Origin: Eledone cirrhosa
Lineage: Eukaryota; Mollusca; Cephalopoda; Octopoda; Eledonidae
NCBI GenBank assembly: GCA_964016885.1
Contig: OZ024740.1
Coordinates: 303,476,248-303,540,247 of the forward strand
Direction: 5' to 3'
DNA length: 64,000 nucleotides
Under the pieces are notes generated by a model. It did not search any database, was not told the DNA's origin, and saw only the letters and a program-made list of their open reading frames with translations. A program made the position numbers and the translations under genes. Below are positions 43,302-55,413 of the stretch, in pieces; the stretch's first letter is position 1, and each line of letters begins with the position of its first letter.

Positions 43302-43657
43302 CCTTTTTATGATCGTATTTCGAATGAAATATAATCTATTTTAATTAATTATTGAAGAATTTCGAGTGATTTACTAAAATTATTAATTATTTTATTACTA
43401 AGATAGTAATTTACTGTAAGGTTCTTATATAAAATTGTGTTGGAAGATTTTAATTTAAATTTAAAACCTTTAAAATGTGGGATTTTATTTCATAGAACCA
43501 GGGCTGGTTTTACTAAAATTATTGTTTCATTACTAAAATAGTAACTTAATGTAAGGTTCTTATATAAAATTATGTTGTATTATTTTAATTTAAATTGGTG
43601 ATTTTATTTCACAGAACCAGGGCCGGTTCTTGCCAGGTTGATAACTAAAGGGTTAAC
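43302..43657 (+). mobile_element. Family F MITE with internal duplication
   Basis: It begins TTTTAACCTTTTTATGATCG and ends GGTTGATAACTAAAGGGTTAA. The central part (TACTAAAATTATT to CATAGAACCAGGGC) is present twice. Confidence 0.6.
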
Positions 43658-44039
43658 TTGTAATACTAGAAAGTTTTAAATGTTGGTTTCCTTTATTTAT
43701 AAGTTTGTTTCAAAACTATGCCATTTAAATGTGAAAATGTCTGTAATGAGTTATTGCTAATATAATCTGTGTTTGCTATAATTATTAACTTCATCTTTAA
43801 AGATGAAATATTTTGTTTAATATTTACATTGGCATTACATTATCAGTTTGATCTCCAGTTGTCATCAGGAGTCTTATTCTTAGGCAAAGCACTGTTCTGT
43901 AAAATGTGAACACCTCAAAAGACACTTAAGGGACCAGATGGTAGTGATGTTAACCCTTTCTTTACCATACCTCTAATAAATAACACTTTCTACTATTTTG
44001 AGTAACACCTACATTATTAACATTGAGTAACACCTACAT

Positions 44040-44515
44040 TGAGTAACACCTACATTATTATTAACACCTACATTATACGAACAGCAATGTTACATGGTAG
44101 TGAGACCTGGGCGCTCTCTGTGGAAGACTTGCGTAAATTAGAAAGAAACGAAGTCTGCATGCTCTGATGGATGTGTAATAGTAATATACGCGAACAGCAA
44201 AGCATAAATGAATTGAGAGAGAGACTGAGCATAAGAGGAATCAAATGCTGTGTGCAGGAGAGGCGGTTGCGTTGGTATGGACATGTGATGCGTATGAAGT
44301 ATGACAGCTGCATAAAAAGGTGCAGAGCACTAGAAGTCGATGGAAGACCCAAGAAGACTTGGGATGAGGTGATAAAAGCCGACCTTACCCAATTACACCT
44401 CTCAAAGGTGATGACACACGACCGTGACCTCTGGCGTCATGCAGTAATACAGAAGACCCGATCCCCCACGGGTACAAGCCGAAGCTGAAGCATATAGACA
44501 ATATGCCCCCACACC
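44040..44515 (+). mobile_element. RTE-like LINE 3' coding end
   Basis: The plus strand encodes MLHGSETWALSVEDLRKLER, an in-frame TGA, then IREQQSINELRERLSI, RRLRWYGHVMRM and GRPKKTWDEVIKADL. This is the region after the RT in RTE-type LINEs. The adjoining 3' tail at 44519-44760 is the tail of type A SINEs. Confidence 0.7.
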
Positions 44516-44518
44516 CTC

Positions 44519-44760
44519 CCACTGCAAAGTGGACATGGAGGTGCCACAGAAAAAAAGCACCCAGCACTCACTGTAAATGAGGTTGGTGTTAGGAAGGGCA
44601 TCCAGCTGTAGAAATCAAGCCAGAATCAGTTGCCGTATGAGCAAGACAAGGTCAGCCGACCGGACACTGCCCATAACAGGACAACCCGTCTAACTCATGC
44701 TAGCGTGGAAGAACGGACGTAAAATGGTGATGACGGTGATGATGATGATGATGATGATTA
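44519..44760 (+). mobile_element. LINE 3' tail shared with SINEs
   Basis: AAAAGCACCCAGCACTCACT, GTTGGTGTTAGGAAGGGCAT and CAGCTGTAGAAATCAAGCC lead to ACGGACGTAAAATGGTGATG and a (GATGAT)n end. It follows LINE coding sequence directly here, and SINE bodies elsewhere. Confidence 0.8.
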
Positions 44761-44929
44761 ACTTTTAACGTCCTGTTCTGCACGAAACTGCATTATTGAA
44801 AGCATTACATTAAAAATGAATGTCTTTACTGTAAAACTGAAAATGCTTACAATCTGTTGTCTAGTAAAAATATTATAAACATTTGAATTAAAAAACTTTT
44901 TTTAGATATTTTCTGCTAAATCATTACAG

Positions 44930-45073
44930 GTTAAGAGTTAAACTGATGTTAGCTTAATAAAGGTTCTTACTATGATGGAAGATTTAAGATAAACATATAA
45001 ACACTTCAAAATGAAGAGTTTTGTATCATAGAACCAGGGGAAGTTTCTTGCTGTTTATATCAAAAGTGTTAAA
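44930..45073 (+). mobile_element. Diverged family F-like MITE fragment
   Basis: TATCATAGAACCAGGGG and the terminal AAGTGTTAAAC resemble the 3' part of family F. Confidence 0.4.
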
Positions 45074-45299
45074 CTAAGTGGTGGTGTGTTAAGCTTGTCA
45101 CTGAAAGTTATATAAATATAGGATATAACAGCATACCATCTCAGTTTTCAACAGCTAATCAACCCAACTAATCAATATAGCTTTCTAATTAGTTCATGAA
45201 GCATTAATTAAACATTGAACAGATTAAATTGTTTAGATCTGCCCAGATAGGTTTTAGAAAAAAAAAAAAATAATTTTCTGTCTTTTTTAAAGATTTAAG

Positions 45300-45640
45300 T
45301 CTTTCTCCTCTAGTCACTGTTTTAAATTACATAAATCTTTTAGTAAATTAATTCCACAATCTTTCTTTGTTTATATTTTTATTTGTATTATTACTAAGAA
45401 TATTATGTTAAATGTGGATTAGTTCTGTTAATTAAAACTGTATGTTGGTTGACTGGTTACAAATTAACGATGCCTTCACCATCAACAATATTCATATTGT
45501 TTTATTTACTCTACATTTAAGTTGAGTGACAATGTGTGTGTGTTTATCCTTCACTCGTTTCAACTCTTTCTTCTCTGTTTTTGTCTTCATCTTCATCATC
45601 ATTGTCATCTTTTCTCCCAGCTCCATCCTCATATACTTAT
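45300..45640. other. Intron 2 low-copy stretch
   Basis: AT-rich with a TTC/ATC-rich run at 45560-45610. Nothing recognised. Confidence 0.4.
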
Positions 45641-45859
45641 GATCATTCTTGCCGTGACCTCAAATTACACTGCCCCATCTTAGGAGATATTGGATAATGT
45701 ACTCTTAGATATATAAAATGGTGAATGGGATTTCTTTGACCACATCTGACTTAGAACAGCAACAACTAAACCCCTTTGAAGTTAAGATACATTTAAGATT
45801 AGGTAGAATTAGAGACAGTGTAGACTTATAAGGTGCAGTCATGATAATGTTTTCCACAA

Positions 45860-46288
45860 TAATCTGTTTCTAACAAATCTATGACAGGTGAGACCCACAA
45901 TGGAGTATTACTCCTATGTCTGGGATTGTTGCTACTTTTGCTAACCCAGACACCCTAGATCATATCCAGAGAAAAGCCCCTCATCTAATTGGCATAAAGT
46001 CACTCACAGACACACATCCAGCTTCTAACCCATAATTGTGCTGTTTCTTCCTTCAGCTTCTTCTACCACTACTACAATAAGGCTCTGCTGCTCAACTTGT
46101 TGGTCTCATGCTACCTCCATTTTGGTACTCCTCACTCACTTGTCATCTTCTCATCACCCATGTTGTATACAAACCCACTCTCTGACCTTGCACTAACTAC
46201 CATATCTAATTTTTCTTGTCCAGAATGTCAGTTCTTTGGAATCCACTCCTTGTTTAAGTCTTTCCGAAAGGAGTTGGCTTTCAACAGT
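45860..46288 (+). mobile_element. Jockey-like LINE C-terminal fragment
   Basis: In shifting frames the plus strand encodes VRPTMEYYSYVWD, a motif after the RT in Jockey/CR1-type LINEs, and near the end SSLESTPCLSLS, resembling the LWNSLP region. Many stops. It ends exactly at a family M MITE. Confidence 0.55.
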
Positions 46289-46509
46289 TTAACCCTTTAG
46301 CATTTACATTACTCTATATATACTATTGTATTTTCATGGGAAAGGCTTTATCTCACATAATATTTCACATAATATCAAATCTATGAGATTTTGATATTAA
46401 TTATTTTGAGAACAATACCTTAACATCAGTATGAGCAGCCAGTTATGGCTGGTTTGAACAGAAAGAGGTGAGAGAATTTTGGCCTGATATGGCTGGTTTA
46501 AAGGGTTAA
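46289..46509 (+). mobile_element. Family M MITE, best preserved
   Basis: It starts TTAACCCTTTAGC and ends TAAAGGGTTAA, an 11-bp perfect inverted terminus that includes the TTAA. Confidence 0.75.
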
Positions 46510-46976
46510 ATGGAACATTAATGGTATTAACCTCTTTGGTCTCAGGGGGCCTGTGAAGGTTATGAGCACTATTTCTGGGCCTGTAAAGGATATGGGCACT
46601 ACCCCTTCCCCCAGACATATAAAAAAAAAGATTGAACTACTTTATTACAAAAATATTGTCCAGTTCCAACATGAAATCAACACCCATAATATATCTAAAG
46701 ATATTATCTGGAACTTGGTAATGAACTGATTTAAGAGACTGTCTTTCTTTATTAAAATTTAATAAAGAAACATTAGTAACCTGAGACAGCTTTATGGAAA
46801 CATTCAATTCAATATTGCTTTAAAACATGGAAAAAAAAGGAAAAAAATGTGGAAAAAGACAGCGAGAAATTATTTTACATCAATCAGTTGGCTTGATTTC
46901 ACTTACATTTTGCAATTTAAATTTCAAAAAGAAAGTAAAAATCTTTTGAGCCTTCAAGTCGTTACTAGAAACACCA

Positions 46977-47310
46977 GGAGTTGGTGAGTTGGCAGAGTCA
47001 TTAGAATGTCAGATAGATTGCTTTGCAGTATTTGTTTCGGCTCTCTGCTCCCTTAGTTCAAATCCTGGCAAGATCAACTGTGTATTTCATCCATATGAGG
47101 TTGATAAGTACATGTCTAGTACTGGGGTTGATTCTTCCTTTATATCTCTTTCTCACCTCCATTCTCTTGCACTCTATATCCTTCTCTGAAAGAAATTTTT
47201 CTGTATTCAAATCTGGAAAGGGGATTGACTCCACCAGGTTTAAAAATGCCCTAGAAACACGATATGTCAATATGGTGCCCCTATGACTCCCTCAGGAGTT
47301 ACGGGTCATG
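46977..47310 (+). mobile_element. tRNA-derived SINE, type C
   Basis: The head has GTTGGTGAGTTGGCAGAGTC and a B box TAGTTCAAATCCTGGC. The body has CTAGTACTGGGGTTGATTCT, and the 3' end reads CCAGGTTTAAAAATGCCC and GACTCCCTCAGGAGTTA. Other copies at 49688-50028, 54968-55295 and 63072-63362 (-). Confidence 0.8.
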
Positions 47311-47569
47311 CATGCATGCAGAAACAGCAGCTAAATTTCACTTCAATCATACCTACCATCTTTACAAAATAGAAGAACATATTGAGTAATATAATCTCAA
47401 GATAAAATTATACAATATAGCTTCAGTGCTTTCCTTCTGTAATCATAATCTAGAGGGTAAAGTCTTCCACTGTTATCAATACATTTTCCTATTCTTTGAT
47501 AAGCACTAAATACACAAAATGGTAATGGATTGTATGGATGGCTAGTTTTCAGTATGCAAAAATAGATAG

Positions 47570-47960
47570 CCAAGCTATGGTCATGAATCTTGGGTAATAA
47601 CCAAAGGAATACAATCATGAATACAAGCATCCAAAATGGAATTCCTCCGAAGGGTCTTTGGAGTAATATTATTTGGTAGAGTGCATAGCTCAGAGACCAA
47701 GGAGTCATTCCAAGTACAATGGCTACTTCTCCACATCGAGAGATATTACAGACATATTAGAATGTCTGAGGAAAAAATTGTTGGACAGATTTTATGAGCA
47801 AAGCCAACAGGCAGGAAACCCAGAGGTAGACCACAAGTGAGATGATTAGATAACATCCATAAGCTCTCTCACTTGGGGATGTAGCTGGATCATTTGGAGA
47901 CAGCTGCTTCTCAAAGGACCCTCTAGAAAGGACTCGGTCCCCATGACCCTCTCAGGAATA
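47570..47960 (+). mobile_element. L2-like LINE 3' coding end
   Basis: The plus strand has TATGGTCATGAATCTTGGGT and CCGAAGGGTCTTTGGAGTAA, the sense version of 4254-4487, and continues to GACCCTCTCAGGAATAAGTG just before the (TTTC)n tract. Confidence 0.65.
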
Positions 47961-47988
47961 AGTGGGAACAGAAGAAAAAGATGTGGCA

Positions 47989-48172
<184 letters not shown>

Positions 48173-48216
48173 CTTTTTTCTTCTTGTGGGGGTGATTCTT
48201 TTTGTTTGTTTTTACA

Positions 48217-49332
48217 AAAATGATAAGATATATGTAACAAGTATGACATAACTAGATAGTAACATAGGTACCAACTCATGTAAAAGTAAGATATATGTAA
48301 CAAGTATGACATAGATATAAGATATATGTAGCAAGTATGACATAACTAGATAGTAACATAGGTACCAACTCATGTAAAAGTAAGATATATGTAACAAGTA
48401 TGACATAGATATAAGATATATGTAGCAAGTATGACATAACTAGATAGTAACATAGGTACCAACTCATGTAAAAGTAAGATATATGTAGCAAGTATGACAT
48501 AACTAGATAGTAACATAGGTACCAACTCATGTAAAAGTAAGATATATGTAACAAGTATGACATAGATATAAGATATATGTAACAAGTATGACATAACTAG
48601 ATAGTAACATAGGTACCAACTCATGTAAAAGTAAGATATATGTAACAAGTATGATATAGATATAAGATATATGTAGCAAGTATGACATAACTAGATAGTA
48701 ACATAGGTACCAACTCATGTAAAAGTAAGATATATGTAACAAGTATGACATAACTAGATAGTAACATAGGTACCAACTCATGTAAAAGTAAGATATATGT
48801 AACAAGTATGACATAACTAGATAGTAACATAGGTACCAACTCATGTAAAAGTAAGATATATGTAACAAGTATGACATAACTAGATAGTAACATAGGTACC
48901 AACTCATGTAAAAGTAAGATATATGTAACAAGTATGACATAGATATAAGATATATGTAGCAAGTATGACATAACTAGATAGTAACATAGGTACCAACTCA
49001 TGTAAAAGTAAGATATATGTAGCAAGTATGGCATAACTAGATAGTAACATAGGTACCAACTCATGTAAAAGTAAGATATATGTAACAAGTATGACATAGA
49101 TATAAGATATATGTAGCAAGTATGACATAACTAGATAGTAACATAGGTACCAACTCATGTAAAAGTAAGATATATGTAACAAGTATGACATAGATATAAG
49201 ATATATGTAGCAAGTATGACATAACTAGATAGTAACATAGGTACCAACTCATGTAAAAGTAAGATATATGTAACAAGTATGACATAGATATAAGATATAT
49301 GTAGCAAGTATGACATAACTAGATAGTAACAT
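48217..49332. repeat. 63-bp satellite array with 31-bp sub-insert
   Basis: The unit contains GATATATGTAGCAAGTATGA, CATAACTAGATAGTAACATA and GGTACCAACTCATGTAAAAG. Thirteen copies of the GGTACC segment are present. Some are preceded by an extra 31-bp partial unit, so spacings alternate between 63 and 94 bp. The 63-bp unit is open on the minus strand, which gives long but meaningless frames. Confidence 0.95.
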
Positions 49333-49529
49333 ACATACCACCTCAGAAACAGTTGCTGCTTAATTTGTAACAGTTAGCTGCTGAATGATGATAATCATCT
49401 CAGAACATCCAGCTTTAATTTTTGTTATAATTTCTTTTTTAATTAAGCTACCTGTAATAATAATGATGATGATGATGATTGAATAAATGATTTATTTAGG
49501 TGTGTTGGTATCAAGATGGTTAAATAATC

Positions 49530-49690
49530 TCTGACCTAAGTGTAGAATCTGTCACTCTCCCCACTCTTTCTTTCTTTTACTTATAGCCCTTGCTCTTCCC
49601 CTCATTTTCCTCTCATTTATGGCATTTATAGTTCTTTCCAATGCTGCATTCTTTTTCTGTATGTTTAACCAATTTATAGTTATATCAATG
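49530..49690 (-). repeat. Unclassified dispersed repeat, family U
   Basis: GTGTAGAATCTGTCACTCTC, a pyrimidine run and TTCTTTTTCTGTATGTTTAAC match 31915-32080. Confidence 0.6.
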
Positions 49691-50028
49691 GTGGTGAATT
49701 GGGAGAGTCGTTAGATAGTTGGGTGGAATGCTTTACTGTATTCGTTTCGACTTTCTGCTCTCTGAGTTCAAATCCTGCTGAGGTCAACTTTGTCTTTCAT
49801 CCATTCCAAGTCGATAAAAAAAAAATACCAGTCTAGTACTGGGGTTGATTCTTCCTCTGTGTCTCTTTCTCACTTCTATTCTTTCACTCTTTATTTTTCT
49901 CCTGGAAGAAATCTGCTATATTCTGACCTAGAGCGGGATGGACTCTGCCAGGTTTAAAAATGTCCTAGAAATGCTGTATGCCAATGCAGCACCCCTATGA
50001 CTTCCCCAGGAGTTATGGCAACATCCAT
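49688..50028 (+). mobile_element. tRNA-derived SINE, type C
   Basis: It runs from GTGGTGAATTGGGAGAGTC to CCAGGAGTTATGG, ending about 150 bp before exon 3. B box: GAGTTCAAATCCTGC. Confidence 0.8.
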
Positions 50029-50175
50029 CTATCCATCCAGTTATATTAATAGATACCTATCAGATTTAATGGCTTTTTCTCTATATTCTAATCAAAGTTG
50101 CCATTATTTTGTCTTAAAATTATTATTTATATTGCGAGTAAATATTTGTTAAGAATTGACAACTCTTTGTTACAG

Positions 50176-50322
50176 GTGACCATCAAGGAAAAGGACCAGT
50201 CAGTGCGTAAATATGAACAAGAGGTGGATAGTTTATCATTTCGAAATCAACAATTAGCAAAGAGGGTTCTTTTTTTACAAGAAGAACTCGAACAAGTGTC
50301 TGTAAACAAGAGAAAAAATAAA
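50176..50322 (+). CDS. PPP1R21: PPP1R21 exon 3, residues 41-89
   Basis: Preceded by TTTGTTACAG and followed by GTAAGT, phase 0 at both ends. It encodes VTIKEKDQSVRKYEQEVDSL, then SFRNQQLAKRVLFLQEEL and a basic KRKNK end. The SL-FRN-QLAKRV block is the most conserved part of the KLRAQ domain. The heptad pattern continues the coiled coil. Confidence 0.95.
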
Positions 50323-50404
50323 GTAAGTAATTCTTCAACTATTTTACAGTTCTTTCAAAACAAATTAAACAGTTTACAGAGTTTTACCTTTCATATATAG
50401 AGGG

Positions 50405-50740
50405 AAAGAGATATAATAATAATGAAATTATTGTGTACAGTGCTCAGGTGCACTACAACTCATCAAAGGTGCATGTATAGTACATAGAATAATGTACAAA
50501 TGTCAGGAAAATGAACAGTGTATGAGTCATGATATAATAATAATAACAATAATGAAATATTGGGTACAGTGCTCAGGTGCACCACAACTCATCAAAAAAG
50601 TGCATGTACAGTACATAGGGCAATGCACAAACATCAGTAAAATGAACAGTGCACGAGTCATGATACACACATGTGTGCATGTGTATGGAAGGGGTACATC
50701 AGGTGTAGTTTTGGCGTATTTCGGGAAGCATATATATGTA
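50405..50740 (-). mobile_element. Two CR1-like LINE 3' tails, minus strand
   Basis: GTACAGTGCTCAGGTGCAC occurs at 50437 and 50567, each followed by ACAACTCATCAAA and a GAACAGTG-type segment: the complement of the tail at 10850-10950. The second copy extends into GGGGTACATCAGGTGTAGTT. Confidence 0.7.
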
Positions 50741-51080
50741 TATAGAGAAATGATATAGATATATAGAGAGTTATGAGATAGTAATGAATAGGGCAGTAGA
50801 CAGTGGTAGGGATTAATAAACATATACTGATACTAGACAAGAGACACCACCAACATAATTTTCACCACCATTTTGCCTTGCATGCATCAGTGAGCAGGAC
50901 CTCTCCAGCAGCATGTGTCGCCTGTCGTTGCAGTTTTTGTCATCTCCTTTTTGATGTCAGTGTTTGCCACTTTATTCTATGTCTACTCTGGCCTCCTTCT
51001 TCCATAGATTCCACGCTCTCCAAATGCTTGGCTCTTTCTTATACAGCTGACATTTTAATATGTTATTTATTGGTTTCTAG

Positions 51081-51215
51081 ACGAAAGCTGGGGCTGGTGC
51101 AGCAGATCTGCCCACACCAAACTCAGAGGTGCCTCTGTCACATTTTCTGGAAAACAGTGTCATTGGTGAAGAACTACAGAGCAAAATTGAAGAGAATGCA
51201 CGTCTTCATAAACAG
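51081..51215 (+). CDS. PPP1R21: PPP1R21 exon 4, residues 90-134
   Basis: Acceptor TTGGTTTCTAG, donor GTTGGT (not the usual +4/+5 bases). It encodes a low-complexity TKAGAGAADLPTPNSEVPLS linker, then EELQSKIEENARLHKQ, which matches the conserved DLQKKIEENERLH block of the family. Phase 0 at both ends. Confidence 0.9.
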
Positions 51216-51294
51216 GTTGGTTATCTTGAAATGTTGTGTATTCCAACTAATACACATTTACTTACAATCATACACACACTCTTATGAAAGTACT

Positions 51295-51830
51295 AACCCT
51301 GTAAGGGGGTCATGCTGGTGTCATGACAAAAAGCACCCAGTTCACTCTATAAGCTGGTCATGTGGGTACCACAACAAAAAGAGCACCCAGTCCATCCTGT
51401 AAGGTGGTCATACTGATCCATAAAAAAAAGCACCCGGTCAACCCTGTAAGATGTTTGTACCAGTGCCACAACAAAAAGTACCCAGTTCACCATGTTAGAT
51501 GGTCATGCCGGTACCACACAAAAATGTACCCAATCCACTCTCTAAAGTGGTAGAGGTAGTGTCACAAGAAAAGCTTCCAGTCCACCATGTAAGTTAGTCA
51601 TACTGATGCCACAACAAAAAGCATACAGCCCACCCTATAAAGTGGTAGAAGTGGTGTCATTAGAAAAGCTCCCAATATATGCTGTAATGTAGTTGGCATT
51701 AGGAAGGATAGAAAACCAAACCAAAATATAGATCTGTATGAGCAAGACATGATAACCTGACATGACTAGCCTCATGATATGACAACTTGTCTAACTCATG
51801 GAAGATGGACATGAAAATGATGTAAACATT
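51295..51830 (+). repeat. Seven or more tandem units of a SINE-derived 55-bp segment
   Basis: AAAGCACCCAGTCCACCCTG-like sequence followed by TAAGGTGGTCAT recurs every 50-60 bp. Flanking parts (TTAGGAAGGATAGAAAACCA, GAGCAAGACATGATAACC) show that it derives from the type A SINE tail. Confidence 0.75.
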
Positions 51831-51839
51831 GAAAATGCT

Positions 51840-52299
51840 TTGTGGTATTTAGTTCTGTTTCGAATATTTCCCCTCAAGTTCAGTTGACTTTGCCTTTCTT
51901 TCTCCTCCAAAGTCAAGGAAATACACACCAGATATAGCAAACTAAAACCCTTGAAGATGGTATCCCAGGGTGCTGCCTCAGGATGACTGAAATTACTATA
52001 ACAATTGAACTAATGATTAAGAAGTTTTCTTTTCTTTCAATCCTAAATTCTTTGGTTCAGTCCAACTGTGCAGCACCTTAAGCAAGAGTCTTCTACCATG
52101 TCAGGCCTTAAGAGTGAAATTAAGTTGACAGGAACTGTAACTGTGTGGAAGCTCAGTAGGTCTGTTTCTCTGATACACTGTGTCATACTAAGTCTACCTG
52201 AGTATTATATTGACTATAAGTGTTTGTAGAATATTTGGCCATTTACACCACAGGTCAATGAATTGGCATTTCCATTAACTGCACCACTGAATTATTCAT
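51840..52299. other. Intron 4 low-copy stretch
   Basis: No recognised gene or repeat. Confidence 0.4.
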
Positions 52300-52640
52300 A
52301 CTCTCAGGTCTTGAATAATGCTTCCCCCCACATACACACCTGCTTATTAATTTTTCAGATCCTTCCTCCTGCTCAATAAATTTTATTTATCTATCTCGAG
52401 CGAAACTTTTTTAAGTGGTAACATTCATGCAAAATTAATTTTCTTTATACATTAAAAAACATTATACATGACAAAAAAAGAACATTACTAGAAATCCCAT
52501 ACGTTATAAAATAAATAGGATGGGTTGGAGGTCTCAATATGTAAAACAAATGACTAATTCTTTTTTTTTTAAAATCAATAGAGACAATCTAGAAAAATTA
52601 CTGAGCCCCCCCCCCCCCCCACCACCACTTATTCTGACAC
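52300..52640. repeat. Family V repeat with C-run
   Basis: CAGGTCTTGAATAATGC, CATTACTAGAAATCCCATAC and TGGGTTGGAGGTCTCAATAT, then a 17-bp C run. Closest relatives at 61000-61230 and 63755-63960 (inverted). Confidence 0.55.
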
Positions 52641-52752
52641 CTATTATTTGGTACATTAAAATCAAGAGAACCAAGTAGCCTATGTCTCTTTCACATAAAT
52701 GAACATATATACAACTCAACATACTTCCAACATAAAGTCATATTAAGTTCTT

Positions 52753-53160
52753 CATCATCATCACCGTTTTACGTCCGTTCTTCCACGCTAGCATGGGTTA
52801 GACGGGTTGTCCTGTTGTGTGCAGTGTCTGGTTGGCTGACCATGCCTTGCTCATACAGGAACTGATTTGGCTTGATTTCTACAGCTGGATGCCCTTCCTA
52901 ACACCAACCTCATTTACAGTGAGTGCTGGGTGCTTTTTCGTGGCGCCTACACGTCCACTTTACAGTGTGGGCTGGGTGCTTTTTTGCCGTGGCACCTCCA
53001 CGACCACCTTGCAGTGGGAGGGTGTGGGGGCATATTGTCTATATGCTTCAGCTTGTACCCATGGGAGGTCAGGTACTCTGTATTACTGCGTGACGCCAGA
53101 GGTCAGGTACTCTGTATTACTGCGTGACGCCAGAGGTCACGGTCGTGTGACATCGCCTTG
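52753..53160 (-). mobile_element. RTE-like LINE/SINE 3' end, minus strand
   Basis: The complement of the tail (52753-53000) is followed by the complement of the LINE coding end (TGCTTCAGCTTGTACCC, CGTGACGCCAGAGGTCACGG). A 35-bp segment with GGTCAGGTACTCTGTATTAC is duplicated in tandem at 53069 and 53104. Confidence 0.75.
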
Positions 53161-53269
53161 AAGAGGTGTATGGGTTTATTTTCACAACATAATTGAAGAC
53201 CACACACACACGCTATCCATCATCATCATCATCATCATCATCTTCTCCTTCTTCTCCTCCTCTTTCCTA

Positions 53270-53540
53270 AGAGGGTCATGGGGGCAGTGTCCTCAAACAC
53301 TCCTTCCAGTGGGTCCTGTCAGAAGCAATCATTTCCAACTGATCTGGCTGGATCCCCAAGCGAGACCAACTGAGCTCATGGATGTTATCCAACCATCTTG
53401 TTAGGGGTCCACCCCTAGGTATACTGCCATTTGGTTTTGCCCTCTTTGTGTGTCTGTCCCACCCACCCCTCCCAGAACAGGCCACAGGCCCATCGCTAGT
53501 TTTTCCAGCATGAAATGGAGACTGCGATATATTTTTCATA
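53270..53540 (-). mobile_element. L2-like LINE 3' coding end, minus strand
   Basis: Encodes LDNIHELSWSRLGIQPDQLE and THWKECLRTLPP in one frame (87 codons). It is the best preserved copy of this end. Confidence 0.7.
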
Positions 53541-53621
53541 CAGGTCCCTCTACCTAAGGAGTCTTATTTCTGTCTTATTTGATGATACATATTATAATTG
53601 TTAATATTTAATATTCTGCAG

Positions 53622-53786
53622 GTTTTTGAAACACAACAAGAATATGACAGCCAGTTACATAAACTCCAAGAACAACTTTCGAAATATGAAAAGGAATCCA
53701 GCCAGCATCATGAGGTTCTGTCCCTCACCGTTCAGAAAGGAAAATCAGAAGTTGAAAAACTACAACAAGATAAAGCCATGATGGAG
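53622..53786 (+). CDS. PPP1R21: PPP1R21 exon 5, residues 135-189
   Basis: Acceptor ATATTCTGCAG, donor GTGATG. It encodes VFETQQEYDSQLHKLQEQLS and a run rich in K, E and Q up to KLQQDKAMME. The end aligns with the conserved EKLQNDKAKLEV of vertebrate PPP1R21. Coiled coil with few breaks; phase 0 at both ends. Confidence 0.93.
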
Positions 53787-53789
53787 GTG

Positions 53790-54350
53790 ATGTGATATTT
53801 GTTATTGTAGTCATCTCATTTCTCTTTTTCAATTATCATTATTTTAAATTCATTTTTTGTTCTTTCTGTTTTCATGTGAAGGTTGGGTGGATCTAGAATA
53901 CAGCATATCTCCAATGATCTCAATCCTTGTGGTATCCATAGTTTTCAGGTCTTTTATTTAACTACTTCATCCCAAGTCCTCTTTTATAGTCTGCTTCTTC
54001 CATATATGTTTTCCAACACCAACTCACATCTTTACAACATTTGTACCCAGTCTGTTTCTGAAAGGAAACAGTTATGTAATGAATCATACTTATTCATCTC
54101 CAATTGCTGCTAGATTTTTTATTTCAGTGTTCAGCTTTCACTTCCTTACAAGAATCTTTGTGCATATACACAGTAATCTCTGGGTTAAAACTACAAGAGC
54201 TCAGAAAACCCAGGTGTTCTGGCATTAAATGGCAATGTAGTCAATGCACAGAAGTAGCTGTTGTATATCTTTTGCTGATTTAGGTTAGTCCTAATGAAGC
54301 AGACCTATGATCAAATGAGTTCAGTCTTTTTTTTCTAACTCTTCCTTCAT
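53790..54350. other. Intron 5 low-copy stretch
   Basis: A 76-codon plus-strand frame at 53883-54113 has no similarity noted and no splice context. No repeat recognised. Confidence 0.4.
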
Positions 54351-54355
54351 TATTT

Positions 54356-54485
54356 TAAGACAGTGAGTTCAAATCTCTTTACGGGATCAATAAAATAAAG
54401 TACCAGTCATGCACTTGGGTTGATTTAATTGTCTTTCCCCTCCGCCAAATTGCTGGCCTTTTGCTTATAGTAGAAATCAATATTT
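54356..54485 (+). mobile_element. Diverged type B SINE
   Basis: GTGAGTTCAAATCTC, GGGATCAATAAAATAAAG and TTGCTGGCCTTTTGC keep family order with many changes. Confidence 0.65.
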
Positions 54486-54967
54486 TAAGACAGAATATGA
54501 TGTGAATGAGATTTGGCTGCTATTTCTAGCAAATGGAACAACTATATAAGGCTTTTTTGTTGTTGTCTTGTTAACTATCTAGTTTTAACAACTGATGTCT
54601 CTGACTATATGTTGTTGGTATTACAGTATGTGAATGAGAAGACTGAAACACTAATGTACTAGATATTACAGTATTAAGTTTTGTCCTTTTCAGTTCTGTT
54701 TTCAAATTCTACCAAGTTTAGCTCAACCTTTCATCCTTCCATGAAACAGTATGTGAATAATAGCAATACTCTAAGATTGATTTGATTGTACATATGTTTC
54801 TTATACAAAAATTGATATTATGCTTATTTAGGCAGCAAACAGCAGATTGCTTTAGCAATGGAAAGACCAATGGAAAGATGGTTTTCTTTGTCCTATCTGA
54901 TGATAAACTCCTTTTCTTTCCTTTCTTTTTATATTAAAAATCTGAATTATAGATTTATATATGCTCT

Positions 54968-55295
54968 GAGAGGCAGTGAATTAGCAGTCATTAAAATGTC
55001 AGATAGAATGCTTTGTGGTATTTGTTTCAGCTCTCTGCTCTCTTAGTTCAAAACTTGCTACGGTCAACTTTGCCTTTCATCCTTTTCAGGTCGATAAAAA
55101 AAAGTATCAGTCTAGTTCTGGGGTCAATTCTTCCTCTATATTTCTCTCTTACTTCCATTCTCTCACTCTCTATCTTCCCCTGGAAGAAATCTGCTATATT
55201 CAGACCTGCCGAAGTAGGCTCCATCAGGTTTAAAATTGCCCTAGAAATGGCATATGTAAATATGGTGCCCCTATGACTCCCTCAGGAGTTACAGG
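54968..55295 (+). mobile_element. tRNA-derived SINE, type C
   Basis: It runs from AGGCAGTGAATTAGCAG to GACTCCCTCAGGAGTTACAGG; B box TAGTTCAAAACTTGC. Confidence 0.8.
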
Positions 55296-55413
55296 AGAAA
55301 GAAAAGAAAAGAAATATTCTCTGAACCTTCCTTATACCATATAGAAGAGATTTAAAGTACCATTTAATGAATACATTTCAGCAACATTTATATGACTTTT
55401 ATATGATTTTCAG

